Shown: positions 12,529 to 27,500 of the stretch, one piece after another
Position numbering within the stretch: the stretch's first letter is position 1
Layout of the letters: each line of letters opens with the position of its first letter
Assembly (NCBI RefSeq): GCF_963576615.1
Contig: NC_088708.1
Span: 9,858,001-9,922,000, forward strand
Direction of reading: 5' to 3'
Length of the DNA: 64,000 nt
Origin: Watersipora subatra
Taxonomy: Eukaryota; Bryozoa; Gymnolaemata; Cheilostomatida; Watersiporidae
Program-made: the position numbers and the translations under genes
The notes under the pieces: model-generated
Database searches by the model: none
Told to the model about the DNA's origin: nothing
What the model saw: the letters and a program-made list of their open reading frames with translations, nothing else

Positions 12529-15500
12529 TCACCTAGCCATGTTGTGGATGTCATCCAGTTTTTCAAGGAACAGATCGGTGACCTTTGTCACAAAATTCTA
12601 CAAAAGCAACAAGGATTACCTAAAAGAACACAAACTAAACACAAGACATACATAGGGTTTTAAGAATTACTAAGGAATGTAAAATTTAGTATCATGTGAT
12701 GAGTGAGCGATATAGAGTTTTCGTGCGATTAAAAGGTTTTCAACAAGAATTCAATATTATTATAGTATTGATATTTTAATCAGAGCTTCCCTTCGTTTTT
12801 TGGGTGAGTTATTATTCAAAGCGGGTCCAGTAATGGACATATGATCAACCAAATCAAACACGTGAAATGGCAGTACAAAAAAAGTCTGTTGGAGCCTTTC
12901 TTGTCAGTCATGTTGAACACTGAAGTCAGCAGCAGCGGTTATTCATTTTACTTGATGCTGTAGAGAATTGTGACCAGCATCACAAAATCATTATTCAAAA
13001 CTAGACCATCATATGTAAGTGTGTCTCATAGCTCTAAATTAGTTGTTGGTGAACCTAAATCAGCAGAATACTTAAAAACAAACCATTTTTACATGGAATT
13101 CAACGAGAAAGAACCCAATCCTACAAAAACCAACTTGAATAGGTTTTTAAATTGAACGCACCTAAATAATAAGAGATGATTCCTAAATCCTACTAGGACA
13201 GAAAAAGCCATGCTCACATTTGTGAATTGCAATGGCGCAAGGGGCTGTGCTGTATAGATAGTTCACTACTTCCCTCACTATATCGGCTGATATAGTGTAA
13301 GCTCCGCATTGCTTTATGTAAAACACCTTTGTGTTGGTGACAGTATGAAGCATGTCGCATTTACAAACACCTAGCATGGCTGAACAAGTGCATGATGCGT
13401 TATGGTAGAAAGTGGTTTAAGCTCAGTCATATCGTAAAATTCAATGGTTTAGCGTCATGTCACAAATCAATTAAAGCCAGGCATACAAAGGGCATAGAGA
13501 AGATTAGTGTTTAATATTGAGTATGTGACTTTCATACCTGGCTAGATAGCGCTTTCTCCCATTTTTTCACCCATCTGCTGTTCTCCCTTTTCCAATAGCT
13601 GGAGTAAGACTGAAACAATGGTCAAAGAATATTCGACCAAGGCCAGACGTTTTTGTACAAAAAAACTTAATACCAGGGAAAATGTTTCAGGAGCAAAAAA
13701 CGATACAGACCTCCTCACTGTCACTGTCAGTATCTGAGTTGAGGAGGTCATCGATGTCAGCTGATGAGAGATCAAGTATCTCTTGAGCCCGTTTCTTAGC
13801 ACTATTCAAAGCATCGCTATGGACTTTCCGACTGCATTCCCTCTTAGCCCTTAATTTCTCCTCTCTAACTTGCTTTTGTCGCTCCACCCTGCACATCTCT
13901 TCTTTAGCAATTAGTGCATCAGATAAGTTCTATAAAATCAAGTTTCCAAATTGAATTGTAACTTGCTCACCGATTGTGCCCCAGTCACTTGCTCACCGAT
14001 TGTGCCCCAGTCACTTGCTCACCGATTGTGCCCCAGTCACTTGCTCACCGATTGTGCCCCAGTCACTTGCTCACCGATTGTGCCCCAGTCACTTGCTCAC
14101 CGATTGTGCCCCAGTCACTTGCTCACCGATTGTGCCCCAGTCACTTGCTCACCGATTGTGCCCCAGTCACTTGCTCACCGATTGTGCCCCAGTCACTTGC
14201 TCACCGATTGTGCCCCAGTCACTTGCTCACCGATTGTGCCCCAGTCATCAGACAAAACATGCTTAATGATGAGCACTGTCATAAGTAAATCTTAGAGCGT
14301 CTTGAAATAATTGCTAAAAGAAGATGAGAAAAGAGCTTAAATATTGTAAGAAGAGAATACTACAATTTTCAAACATCTTCAAAATTGACCTGAAATCGAA
14401 TCTTATCTTGCTTTCTTCAGCTCACATTCGCTCAATAGTTCATTCAAGAACCACTGACTATGCAATGTTACATCAGCGTATGCAAGGGTTTATATAAGCC
14501 TAAATCAAAGAATTAATTGTATCTGTAGGTCAGCTAAAAATACAAGATTACACATTATTATTTTCACAATGCTCTTTTGGTTAAAAATGATTAACAATGG
14601 AGCATTGATTGCGAAATTGCCAACTATCTGCAAAACAAAATAAGAGGTTTGACTGCATGGATTGCAACATTTACAAATCAAAGAGTTTATCAATATGACA
14701 GAGTTTTCAGAGCAGTGCCTTTAAATAAAAAAATTGTGGGTGCAAAACTACACCTTCAAGCTTCTATCGAAACTTTTTCAACAAATTTGTAGCCCTCATT
14801 TGTTGGACATATTATAATCAGAAACTAAATTAAAGGTGTCTATGTAGGAATGTCAATGTATCTAGCATATAGAAATACCATAAGCACTCTAACCTGTTTC
14901 ATCAAAAAATTTCTTAAACAAGATGGAGAAACTCCAGAAAAATATTTGAAATGAAAGAGACGTACATCCATTCATATACAGTAGGCAGAATTAAAACGAG
15001 ATTGTCTGCCCGCATGCCCTGGACATCTTGGTAATCATGACCATTTACCTTCAATCCGCAATTTCAACAGCTCAAATAGGTGGCTTCAAAATTGTACACT
15101 CTTCTACACTTGAACCACCATTGATACATTTCAAGTGAGCACGATTACTGGAGCCCTGACACAGAACTGACTGACTAACACACCTTCACAAACAACTGAA
15201 ACTGCTCAATGAGCTGGTGGGCTTTGACAAGCTGTGCTTGAGCTACGCCGACAGCATTCTCTCCTTGCGCTGCGAGGGTGACAAGTTGCTCCCTTGCTGT
15301 CTCTTGCAGGCTATCCATTTCCTGCTGCAGCGACTGCACGTGAGCTGTAGAGAGAAATGCAGCTAGTCAAATCTCTCCAATAGCTATATGAATCATACAG
15401 ATGAGCCTCAACTTGCTTGATGAAAACAGAATGCTGATTGGTGCCATAAACTCACACTTTTTCTGCAACCATATCGAGGTAGATAATACCTGTGTCAAAA

Positions 15501-18500
15501 AGACAATAAAAAAACGGACTACCTCCACATAATAATAATATGGAGATAATCCTTTTGTTTGGGACAAATCAAATGCAGCTTCTAAAGTTTCAAATACTTA
15601 GAATCTTCACTTTGTGCAAAGTACAATGTGTTTCTTGTTAGCTACATCTTTACATAGATCTATGATAACATGAAATCAATTTGAAATTCCAGTGATACTA
15701 AAGACAAAACGCAGCAAATACTGTGTTTCAAGTGATACCGTAGATACACAACAGATTTTCATGTATTTATGTAATGAAACAGCACCTTAGATACATACAG
15801 CTACAGATGTGATTCAAACCATAGATATATACAGCTACAGATGTGATTCCAACAAAACCACAGTTATATACAGCTACAGATGTGATTCCAACAAAACCAT
15901 AGATATAAACAGCTACAGGTGTCATTTCAATAATACTATAGATACGACAGCAGGTGATGCAATCCAATATCGCCATAGATATAACAGCAGGTGATGTGAT
16001 TTGTTCCCAAACAAATATAGAGTAAAAAGTTAGCATGTGTTCATACTGTTTTCATCCTAGTACATTATCTCCAAATTTGTTAGTCAGAAGCCTCCCCAGC
16101 ATATTGCTATCTTAGCCCTTGTATACAGAAACACACAATAAGTGGATGGTCTGCGTCTATCAATATGTTTAGACCAATACCTGATATAATTATACTATCT
16201 TTACACTATTCACAAGTGGCTTAATACTAATATTATTTTGCAGCATGCAAAAGCAGTGAAATCATGCAACTACGGAATTAAAGAAATCATCACAAAGAAA
16301 TACTACTCTAGTTCATGTCACTCGTTCAAGGCTGTTCAAAATTGCCAAACTTTACATATCGTGGATTAGCAAGTCAAAGACTCGGCTTCAATGATTACTC
16401 ACTGACCTTGACATGCTGATAACTCTTTTTCCTTCTTACTAGCTGCCTGCTGACTCTCTTTATACTTCGCCTCAAAAGATTTCTTTTCCTTAGTTAATGC
16501 TTTGATGCTATTCTTCAAAGAATCGATCTAGAACAAAAGAAAACAACTAGTGACAGAAGGGAAGGAGTGCATCATGAGCAGTCAAATGTGGAATAAACCA
16601 GTGAGTTACAGGCAAAGGGCAGTTTAAAAAAGCTGAATCAAAGAAGAGGGGTATGTTGCCTTAATAGCATCACTATACATGAAGCTAGGTGTAGATTCAG
16701 TGTAACAACATGATATGCAAGGAGTAGAAGTAACTAGCACTCGCGGATAGCTGGTATGTATCAGAGCATCATTAAACTAGAACTAACGGGGTTATCACAA
16801 CTTACTGTCGTCTTATTCTGGATGGAAATAGCTCTGATTCTTTCAACCTCTTCTGTCTTACTCTCCAACATTTGAAGATCTGTACTAGCTGTATCCTTTG
16901 CTAGCTTTAGCTTTAATCTCAGTTCATCTAACAGGTTTCTTTTCTGTGCCACGTCCCTTTCTAAACGTGACACCCTGGATAAGTATGCCGGTCATTATAA
17001 AACTGTATCTAAACAGTTTTACTAGTTGTACATAGCAATACTAGATGGAAGGGAGAATGTAGCTTATGTAGCCAAACACTCACTTGTTGCTCAATTCGGT
17101 GTTTGTGTCTTTGGTCTCACTCAGATCTGATTTGCACTGTTTGTGTTCTGTACATCTCCTACTCAGGTCTTGCAATGCTGTCTAGAAAGTAGAATTGTGC
17201 AGTGGTTTTCATGTAATATATTACATGTGAGCCGCTGTTAACTCCCTTAACCTTCATTGGCTAACTCATTTTACTATCAAAAACATGACATACTCTAAGC
17301 TTCTGTTCCAGTTGTCGCCGCTCTTGGTCTGCTTCTTGTTTAGGGACACTCTGCTCAACCACAGACCCCAAGTCTAAGATTCTAGCATTCGCACTATTTA
17401 GCTTGATCTCTAGATCCTATAAGACACAAGAAGTTAAGACTAACTAGGACATTTCATAAGAGACAAAACAATACACAACCAGGAGATCAGGACAGAGCAC
17501 TCATCAGATAACGACGGACAAGCATCAGTATGGATCAGTAAGAAGGAAACAAGTGAAACATAAAAGTGTTAATTGATAGTAGGCAGCACCAGAACTTGCA
17601 AGCTGACTAAATGGAGATTATCATTAATTCCTAGACTTATACAAAAATTTTCCTAATTTGAAGACCGGCAGTAAACACTGAGTGTGAAAAGGTTTCCATG
17701 ACGATGCGCCTTTGGAATGGAATCACCTGTATAGTCGTCCTCTGATTAATCAGTTTGGTATCAGCAATGTTGATTTGAGAGTGCAGTCGGTCGCAGGTAG
17801 CCAACAACTCCTCAGCTTCTTTCTTCATTTCATCCCTCGTCTCTGTCAACGTCTTCACCTTAAGCTGCAAGCTGATCAGGCGCTGTCGTAAACTTGATAC
17901 CTGCGTGAAGGCCATGCTCCTCACTCGCGATTTGACAGAACGGCGCTTGTACGGCAAAGTGCAGGTACCCATGTCTCGAGCTGCAAGCATAACTCTACTC
18001 TTTGGCAAGATAAAATACAAAATGAAAAGCATCCATCAGTGCTCATATCGCATGGCTCTTCTAGTGCTTATGCACTTATCATGAAGTCATGGAAGCTTTT
18101 GAGAGAGAATAATATTTAGAGCTGTAAAAAAGGCAGCAAACGGATGATAAAATTTGACGTACATCTCACTGAAGAGGCAGGCAGTGATCTAGCTGATCTT
18201 GTAGAATGCATAAGTCGTGGAGAGGTCTGACAGCCATGGTCCTCCACTTCTGCCTTAGCAGCCCGGCGTGCGATGAGCTCTCCCAGGCTTACAGCTGCAC
18301 AAAGTAGTCAGAAGAATTAGTTGAGTGATGCCAAAACAACAAACACATGCTGATTTGAGCTCGACGTGCATCTTAAGGTACCTGAAAGTTACGAATTAAA
18401 GGAGTGAAGGAAATGCTTGCACAGTCATACTTTCTACTAGCTAGTTTTGCTGACTAGGCAATGGTTTACTAGAATATTACATAGAGCAGGAGATGCTGCG

Positions 18501-21500
18501 AAAGCACCCGAGTAACACCAGAATATTATACAAAGACTCATATACTTGTTGTACCTGAGTGCGGAGGTTCAGGGTATTCGACTGAGCCAAGTTCACTCAT
18601 TGTTTCACTCTTGAACTCCTGTTCCTGCTCCGGGTCAGCCGCGTAACGCTCCTCCACCTCTTCTACTAGGGCAGGAGAATGATTCGGAGAAGGCGTCCTT
18701 CTTTCAATTACAGCATTCAGATTATGCATAGAGTTCTTGAGGACTTCATCATATCTTTGAGCTACTCGAGTCTCGTACGCAGTCTCTTGGACTCTCTGTG
18801 CATTCTGACTCCGCCGGGCAACCCTCTTCAGCCTGTTAAGGTAGCCCAGTGAGCACATACATGTATATAACCAGCAGGATGCATGGTCCAACAACACACA
18901 CTCCTTCAAAACTATTATACTAACTATGTCATCTTGCAGGACCATTCTACATCTAGGTCATGATCAGCCCCACTTGTCTACATTAAGTGTAGATACTACA
19001 ATTATGACAATCACATAAAGTTATTACTTTACAGCCCAAGTACTATGTCTCAATTTACAGGAAATACTGAGTAAGAGTTATCCTCTCACAATGCATGCCA
19101 GCAGTTAACACCTTGCAGTAATAAACAATGAAATGGTGGAATATATTGCCTAGGCTCCCTATACAATATTAATTTTCATTTTTGGAATTTTAATATGATT
19201 ATATTGCGTAGCAGCTATTTTTGATCGACATTTTGCAAATGTCACAAACATTTTTGTCTATTTTCGTGACTTGAAAATGTTTATAAAACCATACCGGCAA
19301 TGTTATGCCCTAGTGATAATGCATTAATTCTCTGCATTAATTAATTGGTTCAAACATTCATCACCACAATAAAATTTACACAACTACTGAAGCTTATCTC
19401 TCCAACTTTATCTACTCAATATTAAGTCCACTGTAATATAGTTAACATAAAACATGTGAATTCTCAGTTGAGAATTGAACAGTAAAGCTGGAAATTACAT
19501 ATATCATATATCAAATTACATATATCGGGAGACGCTTTAGAATGAGAAGACAACTCCAGAAACACCTACGCAATGACATCACAGAAATTTCACACCTGCT
19601 GATGACGTGTCGCATATCATTAGTTTCCCTCTGCTGGGAGTGTAGGTGCTTTTTCAAAGTATTGATTTCAAATTTCAGTGTCCGCTTCTCTTCAGCCAGC
19701 ACTGTGTTGTCTCTGCTCAGCACCTCTAACCGTTCCTGCTGCGACTCCACGACTGATTGGAAAGAAGCAAGCTGAAAAAGGTCGACTGTGTGTAAAAAGG
19801 AAAAAGATGCTAGGAGATATGCTACGATGCGAAAGGCTGGTGATTGGCTAGAAAATGTAAAATAGTAATCTTATTTAGAAAGATATTCATGGGGAAAATT
19901 TTACGATATTTATACAAGCATTCTTTGTAGGGCATTTACTTTCTTTCAATCTATTTCATAAGCGTGTTGGAGCGAGTTGTTATAATTCTACAACAATTTT
20001 ATCCATTACAAATGATGCAAATAATTTCAACTCATTCATAAACTCTAAAATGGCTTGAGCAGTTTTGCATTATTTCATACCATAAACTGTGTATTAAAAT
20101 GGCAGGTAATATTATAAAGCACTCTGAATTTCTCACAAAGGCTCTATTAATAGGTGGGCTCGCACTACGAATGTATTGTCACAACCGTAGCAGCTAGCAC
20201 CTCAAACTAACTTCTTCAGAGTTTTGTGTAAACTAGAAAGAGCTTATTTGTTTTACTCTACAAATAATAAAAACAATATAATACACCGGAGTACTAAAAC
20301 TCAAATTACAGTCAGTATTTTGTAAACCACAATGAAAACACTTGCATGCAACTGTTAAATAGTAAATATAACAAGGGAAAGATATAGTCAGTTGGCAACG
20401 AAGTTGTAACATCGGGTTTCTTCAGCCTGGCCCAGGTGTGTTCAAGGCTCGAACTTTTGTTTGGCATCCAAAGAACAATAATTTAAAAAGTGTTATTCGA
20501 AATTTGATTTTTTCAATATCTGAGACATTCAAAAATTAAGGTTGGGCTGAATTCGCCCTCGGTAAATGGAAGGCATTGGCCTACATGTCTGCAGCTGATT
20601 CGGTAATGATCAAAGCTAAAGGTAACTATGTATATTTGAGGTCAAGTTCTAGTATTGCATCCTTGGCACTGAACAGCTTTGTGCATTCTAAACAAACCAC
20701 TATTTCCAAACAGGTCAGGAGTCTGAAATGAAACTGTCACAAGTAATTCATCAGTGTACATTAGGATTGGTCAATAACAACACAGAGATGCTGCAAATAT
20801 GACAGCGATTAATTCCTAGCAAATAGACATACATGCACATAGGCATAGATAGACACTATCCATGAAGGCAACACAAAGTCTCGCCACAGATACCAGCGAT
20901 TTGTTTTGCTAGAACAAAGAACTGCATATTTAGCACTTTGCACAAGATAATAAAGTATGACAAGGAGATGTGTTTGCCTTACCTTAGCGTGAAGCTGAGA
21001 CAAATCCTCTTGTAGTTGTTTATTTGGTGTGCTTGTTGTACGAGAGCCTCTCCCCTGCCTCCTCACAAATCTAAGCTCTAAACAGACAGAAGACAGTCAG
21101 ATTGTGCCTCCTGGTACATAAACTACAGCACACTCATTGAAAAGCCGAAGACCGATATCATGGCCTGTCTTAAGTTCCGCTATTCTATGAGATATACGAG
21201 GTAAGAGATTTATAAATTTATGACTTTTGGCACTCACGAAACTGTTAAAAAAATTTGGGCAATGCCCAACCTCGCTGCTGTTATTATACTGTAAAATTTG
21301 ATCAATCTGTACAGATGAAATGTTGAACATGATGAAATTATTCGCAGAGTTAAATTTCGCGAAAACTGTCTTTTCATGCATATTCGTGAACTAATTCATT
21401 CGCGGATGAACACATTCGCAAATAGATTAATTCATGAATACAGCTAGCAATAGAGTAAAACCTTCACATGCTTATACCACGTGTTTAGGTTTCTATTTAA

Positions 21501-24500
21501 CTGGGAAATTTATGTCGATAAGCTATAATTTTCTGGCTGCATCCAGAGGTTTTCATGAATATTCATTGATTTGGAGGCCTTTGGTGAACCAACAACTTGT
21601 GGTAAGTTATGAGTTTCTTCAACATAAAGAACGGCAGGAAAGATTTTTGCGATGACGATGCCATGCCGAATTCAGAATAACTTGTGACAACCTTGAATAG
21701 TTTTGTAAAGAAGTGTGAGGCATTGGCAATGGGCTTAACTCAAAGCCTCGGCGATGATTTTAAAAGAGTTTGGAACTCAGCTACGTTTACTAACTCCGCT
21801 TAGCGACTAGTTTTTAATTTAAGGTAGTAGTTATTCTCCCTTGTGTTAAAAATAAAACTAATTATTGGCGGATTTTGATAATTCGCGGATTTTATTGTAC
21901 GCGAATTCACGAATTATTAAATCCATTGAATAATTTCATCCTGTAGGGTAGCAAATATAAGGTTTTAGCAATATTTAATTCATTCGCATTCATTAAACAG
22001 TCTCCTGCTTCCAACATCCACAAACAGGTCATGTTTTTGCACAGGTATTACTATCAGGGCTAGACTTGCCTTCCCGGAGAGTCTCAGCCTCTATCTGCAA
22101 TGAGTGAATGTTGGAAGCATCCTCACTGGCCTTCACTGACATGTCATCAACTTGCTCTTCCAGGTTCATCCTAGAGTACATAGTCATTCGCTAGACCACA
22201 GTCTAACGAGTAGTCCTTGCATTAACCCTCAGGGCTACTGGACCTTAGTCTAATGAGTAGTCCTTGCATTAACCCTCAGAGCTACTAGATCACAGTCTAA
22301 TGAGTAGTCCTTGTATTAACCCTCAGGGCTACTAGATCACAGTCTAATGAGTAGTCCTAGCATTAATCCTCAGGGCTACTAGATCACAGTCTAACGAGTA
22401 GTCCTTGCATTAACCCTCAGGGCTACTAGATCACAGTCTAACGAGTAGTCCTTGCATTAACCCTCAGGGCTACTGGACCACAGTCTAATGAGTAGTCCTT
22501 GCATTAACCCTCAGGGCTACTGACCACAGTCTAATGAGTAGTCCTTGTATTAACCCTCAGGGCTACTAGACCACAGTCAAATGAGTAGTCCTTGTATTAA
22601 CTCTCAGGGCTACTAGATCACAGTCTAACGAGTAGTCCTTGCATTAACCCTCAGGGCTACTGGACCACAGTCTAATGAGTAGTCCTTGCATTAACCCTCA
22701 GGGCTACTAGACCACAGTCTAATGAGTAGTCCTTGCATTAACCCTCAGGGCTAAATATGATATAGGAGTCTATTTCAACTGTAATCAGTTTGATGCTCTA
22801 ACAACAATAGAAACTTTTCTTGTGATCAGCTATATTAAAGCTGAACCAATATGAGACACCATAACATACATACAAGTCTACAGATAGCATATATACAAGT
22901 CTACAGATAACATACATACAAGTCTACAAATAACATACATACAAGTCTACAGATAATATACATACAAGTCTACAGATAACATACATACAAGTCTACAGAT
23001 AACATACATACAACTCTACAGATAACATACATACAAGTCTGCAGAAAACATACATACAAGTCTACAGATAACATACATACAAGTCTACAGATAATATACA
23101 TACAAGTCTACAGATAGCATACATACAAGTCTACAGAAAACCTACATACAAGTCTACAGATAACATACATACAAGTCTACAGATAACATACATACAAGTC
23201 TACAGATAATATACATGCAAGTCTACAGATAACATACAGTTCAGGGCAGACCTTGTAGAGATGGCAGAGAATAACAGTGCTAGTATTTGCCTCTACAAAT
23301 ATTAACCGTGTAATATACCTCGTTTTATATACAATAATACTTTGCTATACTAACAGCTACCTTGACCAGAGGGTGCTAAAAAGTGTTATGTAAGTAATTG
23401 AGAGGAACTAGCGGAGCTATTTATGTTTATGTTAAAGGTAGATGGTGTTATTCAGTGATGTTATTGTGTACAAAGGCACCGTATACTATCATAAACAAAA
23501 TAAAATTATAGCTTTTAGATCTTTTTTAATCAAGTGAAAAAAGAAAACGAACCAAAAGTAATAAAAAGGATTGTTAGACTATGTATTACAAACCTTCAAA
23601 AATTTAACAGACATTTCATTGCTGTGCAATGCATAAAGTGGGTTTCGTGATAAACACCGCACACATCACTAAGCTAAAGCAAGAATGATCTAGAGCTCTT
23701 ATAAGTGACAAGTACATGACAACATGAAAAACATTGATAAATATGGTTTGACTACAGAGAATGCTACAGTTCACTCTTCTATTATTTAAAAAAAGACATT
23801 TTTAACAGAATGTTGGCATCGAGAGATCAGTCATATATTCAATAGTATGATAAATAACAGAAAGTACTGTATGTATTAAATATTAAATATTAGGTATTAG
23901 ATATACAATTATTAAAAATATTAAAGTATTATTTTTGACCAGCCTGGCACAGGTATAGAAAAACAGATACCAGTTACACTGGTAACAGTAAATCTACACA
24001 AATTGAAAAGCTACACCGATTTTAATATGAATAACATGAATATAGATAGCACATCCTCTGTTGGATGTATGTAATCACACCATCATAGCTATTTAGGTAA
24101 TTTACTTCATTTGGGCTGTATTGAAAGTCACTCATTGCTTTTGGTAAGGATGTAAACCTTCATAAAAATGGTTTTATATTCCCACTAAGTCTAACAGACC
24201 TTATGGACCAATGATGCTCAACTCACCAATAGAACATTGAGCTGCTACACTTAGCATGTCATGACAGACGCACTGTGAAGGGTTATATGAAAGTCAAGGT
24301 CAAGCGTACTACAACTCTGAACATACTTGATAACATGAAGGTTCTTATTTTCATTTCTAACATATCTCAGCTCATTCCAGGCAGCCTCGGTGTCCTCCTG
24401 CTGTAGCTCTTTCTTGTTTGGTCTTTTTAACTTGTGCTGCCTTTTCTTGGGTGGTCTACAAAATAGATATCCACTTGGGTGGACGATAGACCGCGAGTTT

Positions 24501-27500
24501 TCTTAGTCTATTTCAACTGTAATCAGTTTGATGCTCTAACAACAATAGAAACTTTTCTTGTGATCAGCTATATTAAAGCTGAACCAATATGAGACACCAT
24601 AACATACATACAAGTCTACAGATAGCATACATACAACTCTACAGATAACATACATACAACTCTACAGATAACATACATACAAGTCTACAGATAGCATATA
24701 TACAAGTCTACAGATAACATACATACAAGTCTACAGATAACATAGATCAGTCTACAGATATATATCTCTCATTTACATGATATACCTACCACTTTGTTTA
24801 GCAATTGACATACATTTATACCTAAGCTACAGAATATGCCTACTAGTTTGGATAGTAAAACTTGCATCACACTACAACCTGTAAGCTACACTTGTGCTCA
24901 TTTCGTATAGTTTGACACCGGAGATAAAATATTGGAGTGCAATGAAAGCAAGCGCAAAAAGACTACATGAATGGAAAGTAGATAACCGGTGGTCAAAACT
25001 GTACAGCATGTAGAACGTGAGCAGCAATGTTGCAAACACACTGCCTGTGTACTTAGTTAGCTCACAATATTCACTTTGATGACAGTCTTATCCACTCAGT
25101 TGTTAACCGTGATTTTACAAAAAATGAAGTGCAGAAGTAAGAGAAGCTGCTGTTACATATCAACAATACCTGTTCTTATCTTGGAGTTTGTCCCACAGCT
25201 CTTAAAGATAAATTTAGAAAACAGAAAAAATGGCCAAATCGCTACAACACCTGCATCTAGATCATTGGCACGCTTGAAGTGTTAAAAACATCCTGTTTAA
25301 AGCTTTATACCAGTGCACCTAGAGACTGGCAGACCTCCTCAAACTAAACATGATAAAAGTACATAACGTATGAAATGCTGACCTGCCAAGCTCATCCTCT
25401 GCCACCTTTAGTTGCTCTCTCACTAACTTATAACTTGTAAGGAGGTTCTTTAACCTATCTAATCTCCGCTGATGGGCTTGTTTTAGCGCCTCCAACTGTG
25501 TCTCCTGAATAGAGGATTAATAACAGGTCATGGCAGCTGGCTATACATTCCCTAACAGAGAACTGTGACGGGCATGGTACCCCAATATGTAATATAACGC
25601 ACAGTTACTCCTCAATGTAACACAGAGGTACTATACTATGTCACGTAACACTGCAGTACTCCACTATGTCACGTAACACTGCAGTACTCCACCGTATAAT
25701 GTATAGTGTGATATAGCCCAAGGCCATGCACTCGAGTAACATAGTGTGATATAGCCCAAGGTCATGCACTCAAGTAACATAGCAGAAACAAACTTTTAGC
25801 TGGAGTCGAATTTCTGTTTGCTCTAATTTGGCCTCGGCTTGCTGACATCTCTTTACCGCATCCTCCTCAGTCAGCCCTGATTCTGACTTTGACCTTGTGT
25901 GGCCCCTTTTTCCACTCCTAACTTCGGGACCAGCAATATAATTGTAGTCTGGAGTGCTACTTAATCGCTCTATCACTCTAAAAACACAGACCAGCTTACC
26001 AATAAACCAGTAAATAAAACCATGAGTCATTTACTATGTTTAAACTAGTATGATTTGTGTGTTCAACTTGTCTGAAAATATTTTGCAAAACTGATGTCAG
26101 TGTACAAACAGTTCCTCAGTCGAGCAATCCAGCATCAATACTAGACTATTAAGCAGCACAGAGCCGTGTGACAATCAGATAGAGCGCAGACTAGAAATAC
26201 TAGCCAATCACAAGCGGTCACAAATCTATGAGCATTGCTATAATTTTTCAGTTACTCACAAAGTTACCAGTGCAGTAAAACATCTTCTTGAAAAGTTGAT
26301 GTTACAGTATTTACTTCGACTGTCGAAACTTGTATTTTGGAGCCAATATTCTTATAGGCATACATTGTATTTTGCAAGAATTTTCAAAGCTTAAAAAGCT
26401 TGACAATGAATACATCAGGTTATAGTGTGCAGCATTAAAACAAACATATTATGCTAAACTAGGTAAACTATATGTAAGAAACTAAATTAACAAAAGCAAC
26501 AATCAGTAAAACGATGTTTATTACTATTCAGCATTTACAAAAAAAATTATAAGCGAATTAAAGTGTAATCTTGAAGATGCATCAGACAGACAGTGAGTTG
26601 GTAGAGGTGTTGATAGAGGTACGGACTTATTCTAATTTAGACCAGTTGAACTTTAAATTAATGTAGATTATTTATATTTTCACTTTTATTCTCGACACTT
26701 TTTTATTTTATTTTCAGTTTTTATATCATTTTCCACTCTTATTCATTTTAAGAGGTCCTCATCACTTGTTTCTCATCACTTCATTTTGATCTACTCGATG
26801 GCTCCACTGGTTCTCAAGGAATTGCTTCTCTATAACTGCTCATCTTAGTTCTAAGAATAGCATGGTCTTTTTTCTATCAATACCCCTACTCGCTATAGTC
26901 TTTTGTGGATACAAAATTTTAAAACTAAATATGCGAAGAATGAAGCTCTGTTTAATATAGTTTGATCACCACAGAACCAAATTAACCGACAGAGAACTAC
27001 ACACATATATACTGACCTATATATATATATGCAATATGTTAGGAAACTTCAAATGGTGTATGTTGGAACATACTTTCAATGTTAAAACAAATATTTGCAA
27101 AAGTTATGTCTCTCTTTTTACGTGTCTCTTATGCTGACTATCAAATAATCATTCAGCATTATGTAGAAATATACAAGGTGATGGAACTCTAATAAAATTA
27201 ATATTGAGGGGTAATGTACTATGGTCTTCCAGAGATGAATAAAAAACTTATTGTTGTAGATAGAAGTCTAAGGGTCAAGCAGTCTAATCTTGTGTGAAAC
27301 AGCACAAACTAAAAAGCTAAACATAACATTCGTCTATATTTGTTGTTGTAACTCGAGCAGGATATATTATACACCACACTGCAAATATGAAGTACTGAGT
27401 TGGATTAGCCTGAAGGTGTAGACAGTGAGAGGTATCTTCACAAAGGCAAACCCGGAGACTGGATCATGAGCAACTATTTTGTTTCATGAATTCATTTATC

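Noticed and set aside
13951..14295. Open frames of about 100 residues in all three plus-strand frames
   Set aside because: They are translations of the 26-bp tandem repeat, which is not a multiple of three; the peptide is the repeat read in rotating frames.
18833..18945. Upstream extension of the CNTLN exon 17 ORF
   Set aside because: The sequence beyond the acceptor at 18833-18834 is intronic; exon 16 ends in phase 2, matching a start at 18832.
22188..23236. Regularly spaced repeats resembling a CRISPR array
   Set aside because: Units are contiguous with no unique spacers and the context is an animal intron; these are minisatellites.
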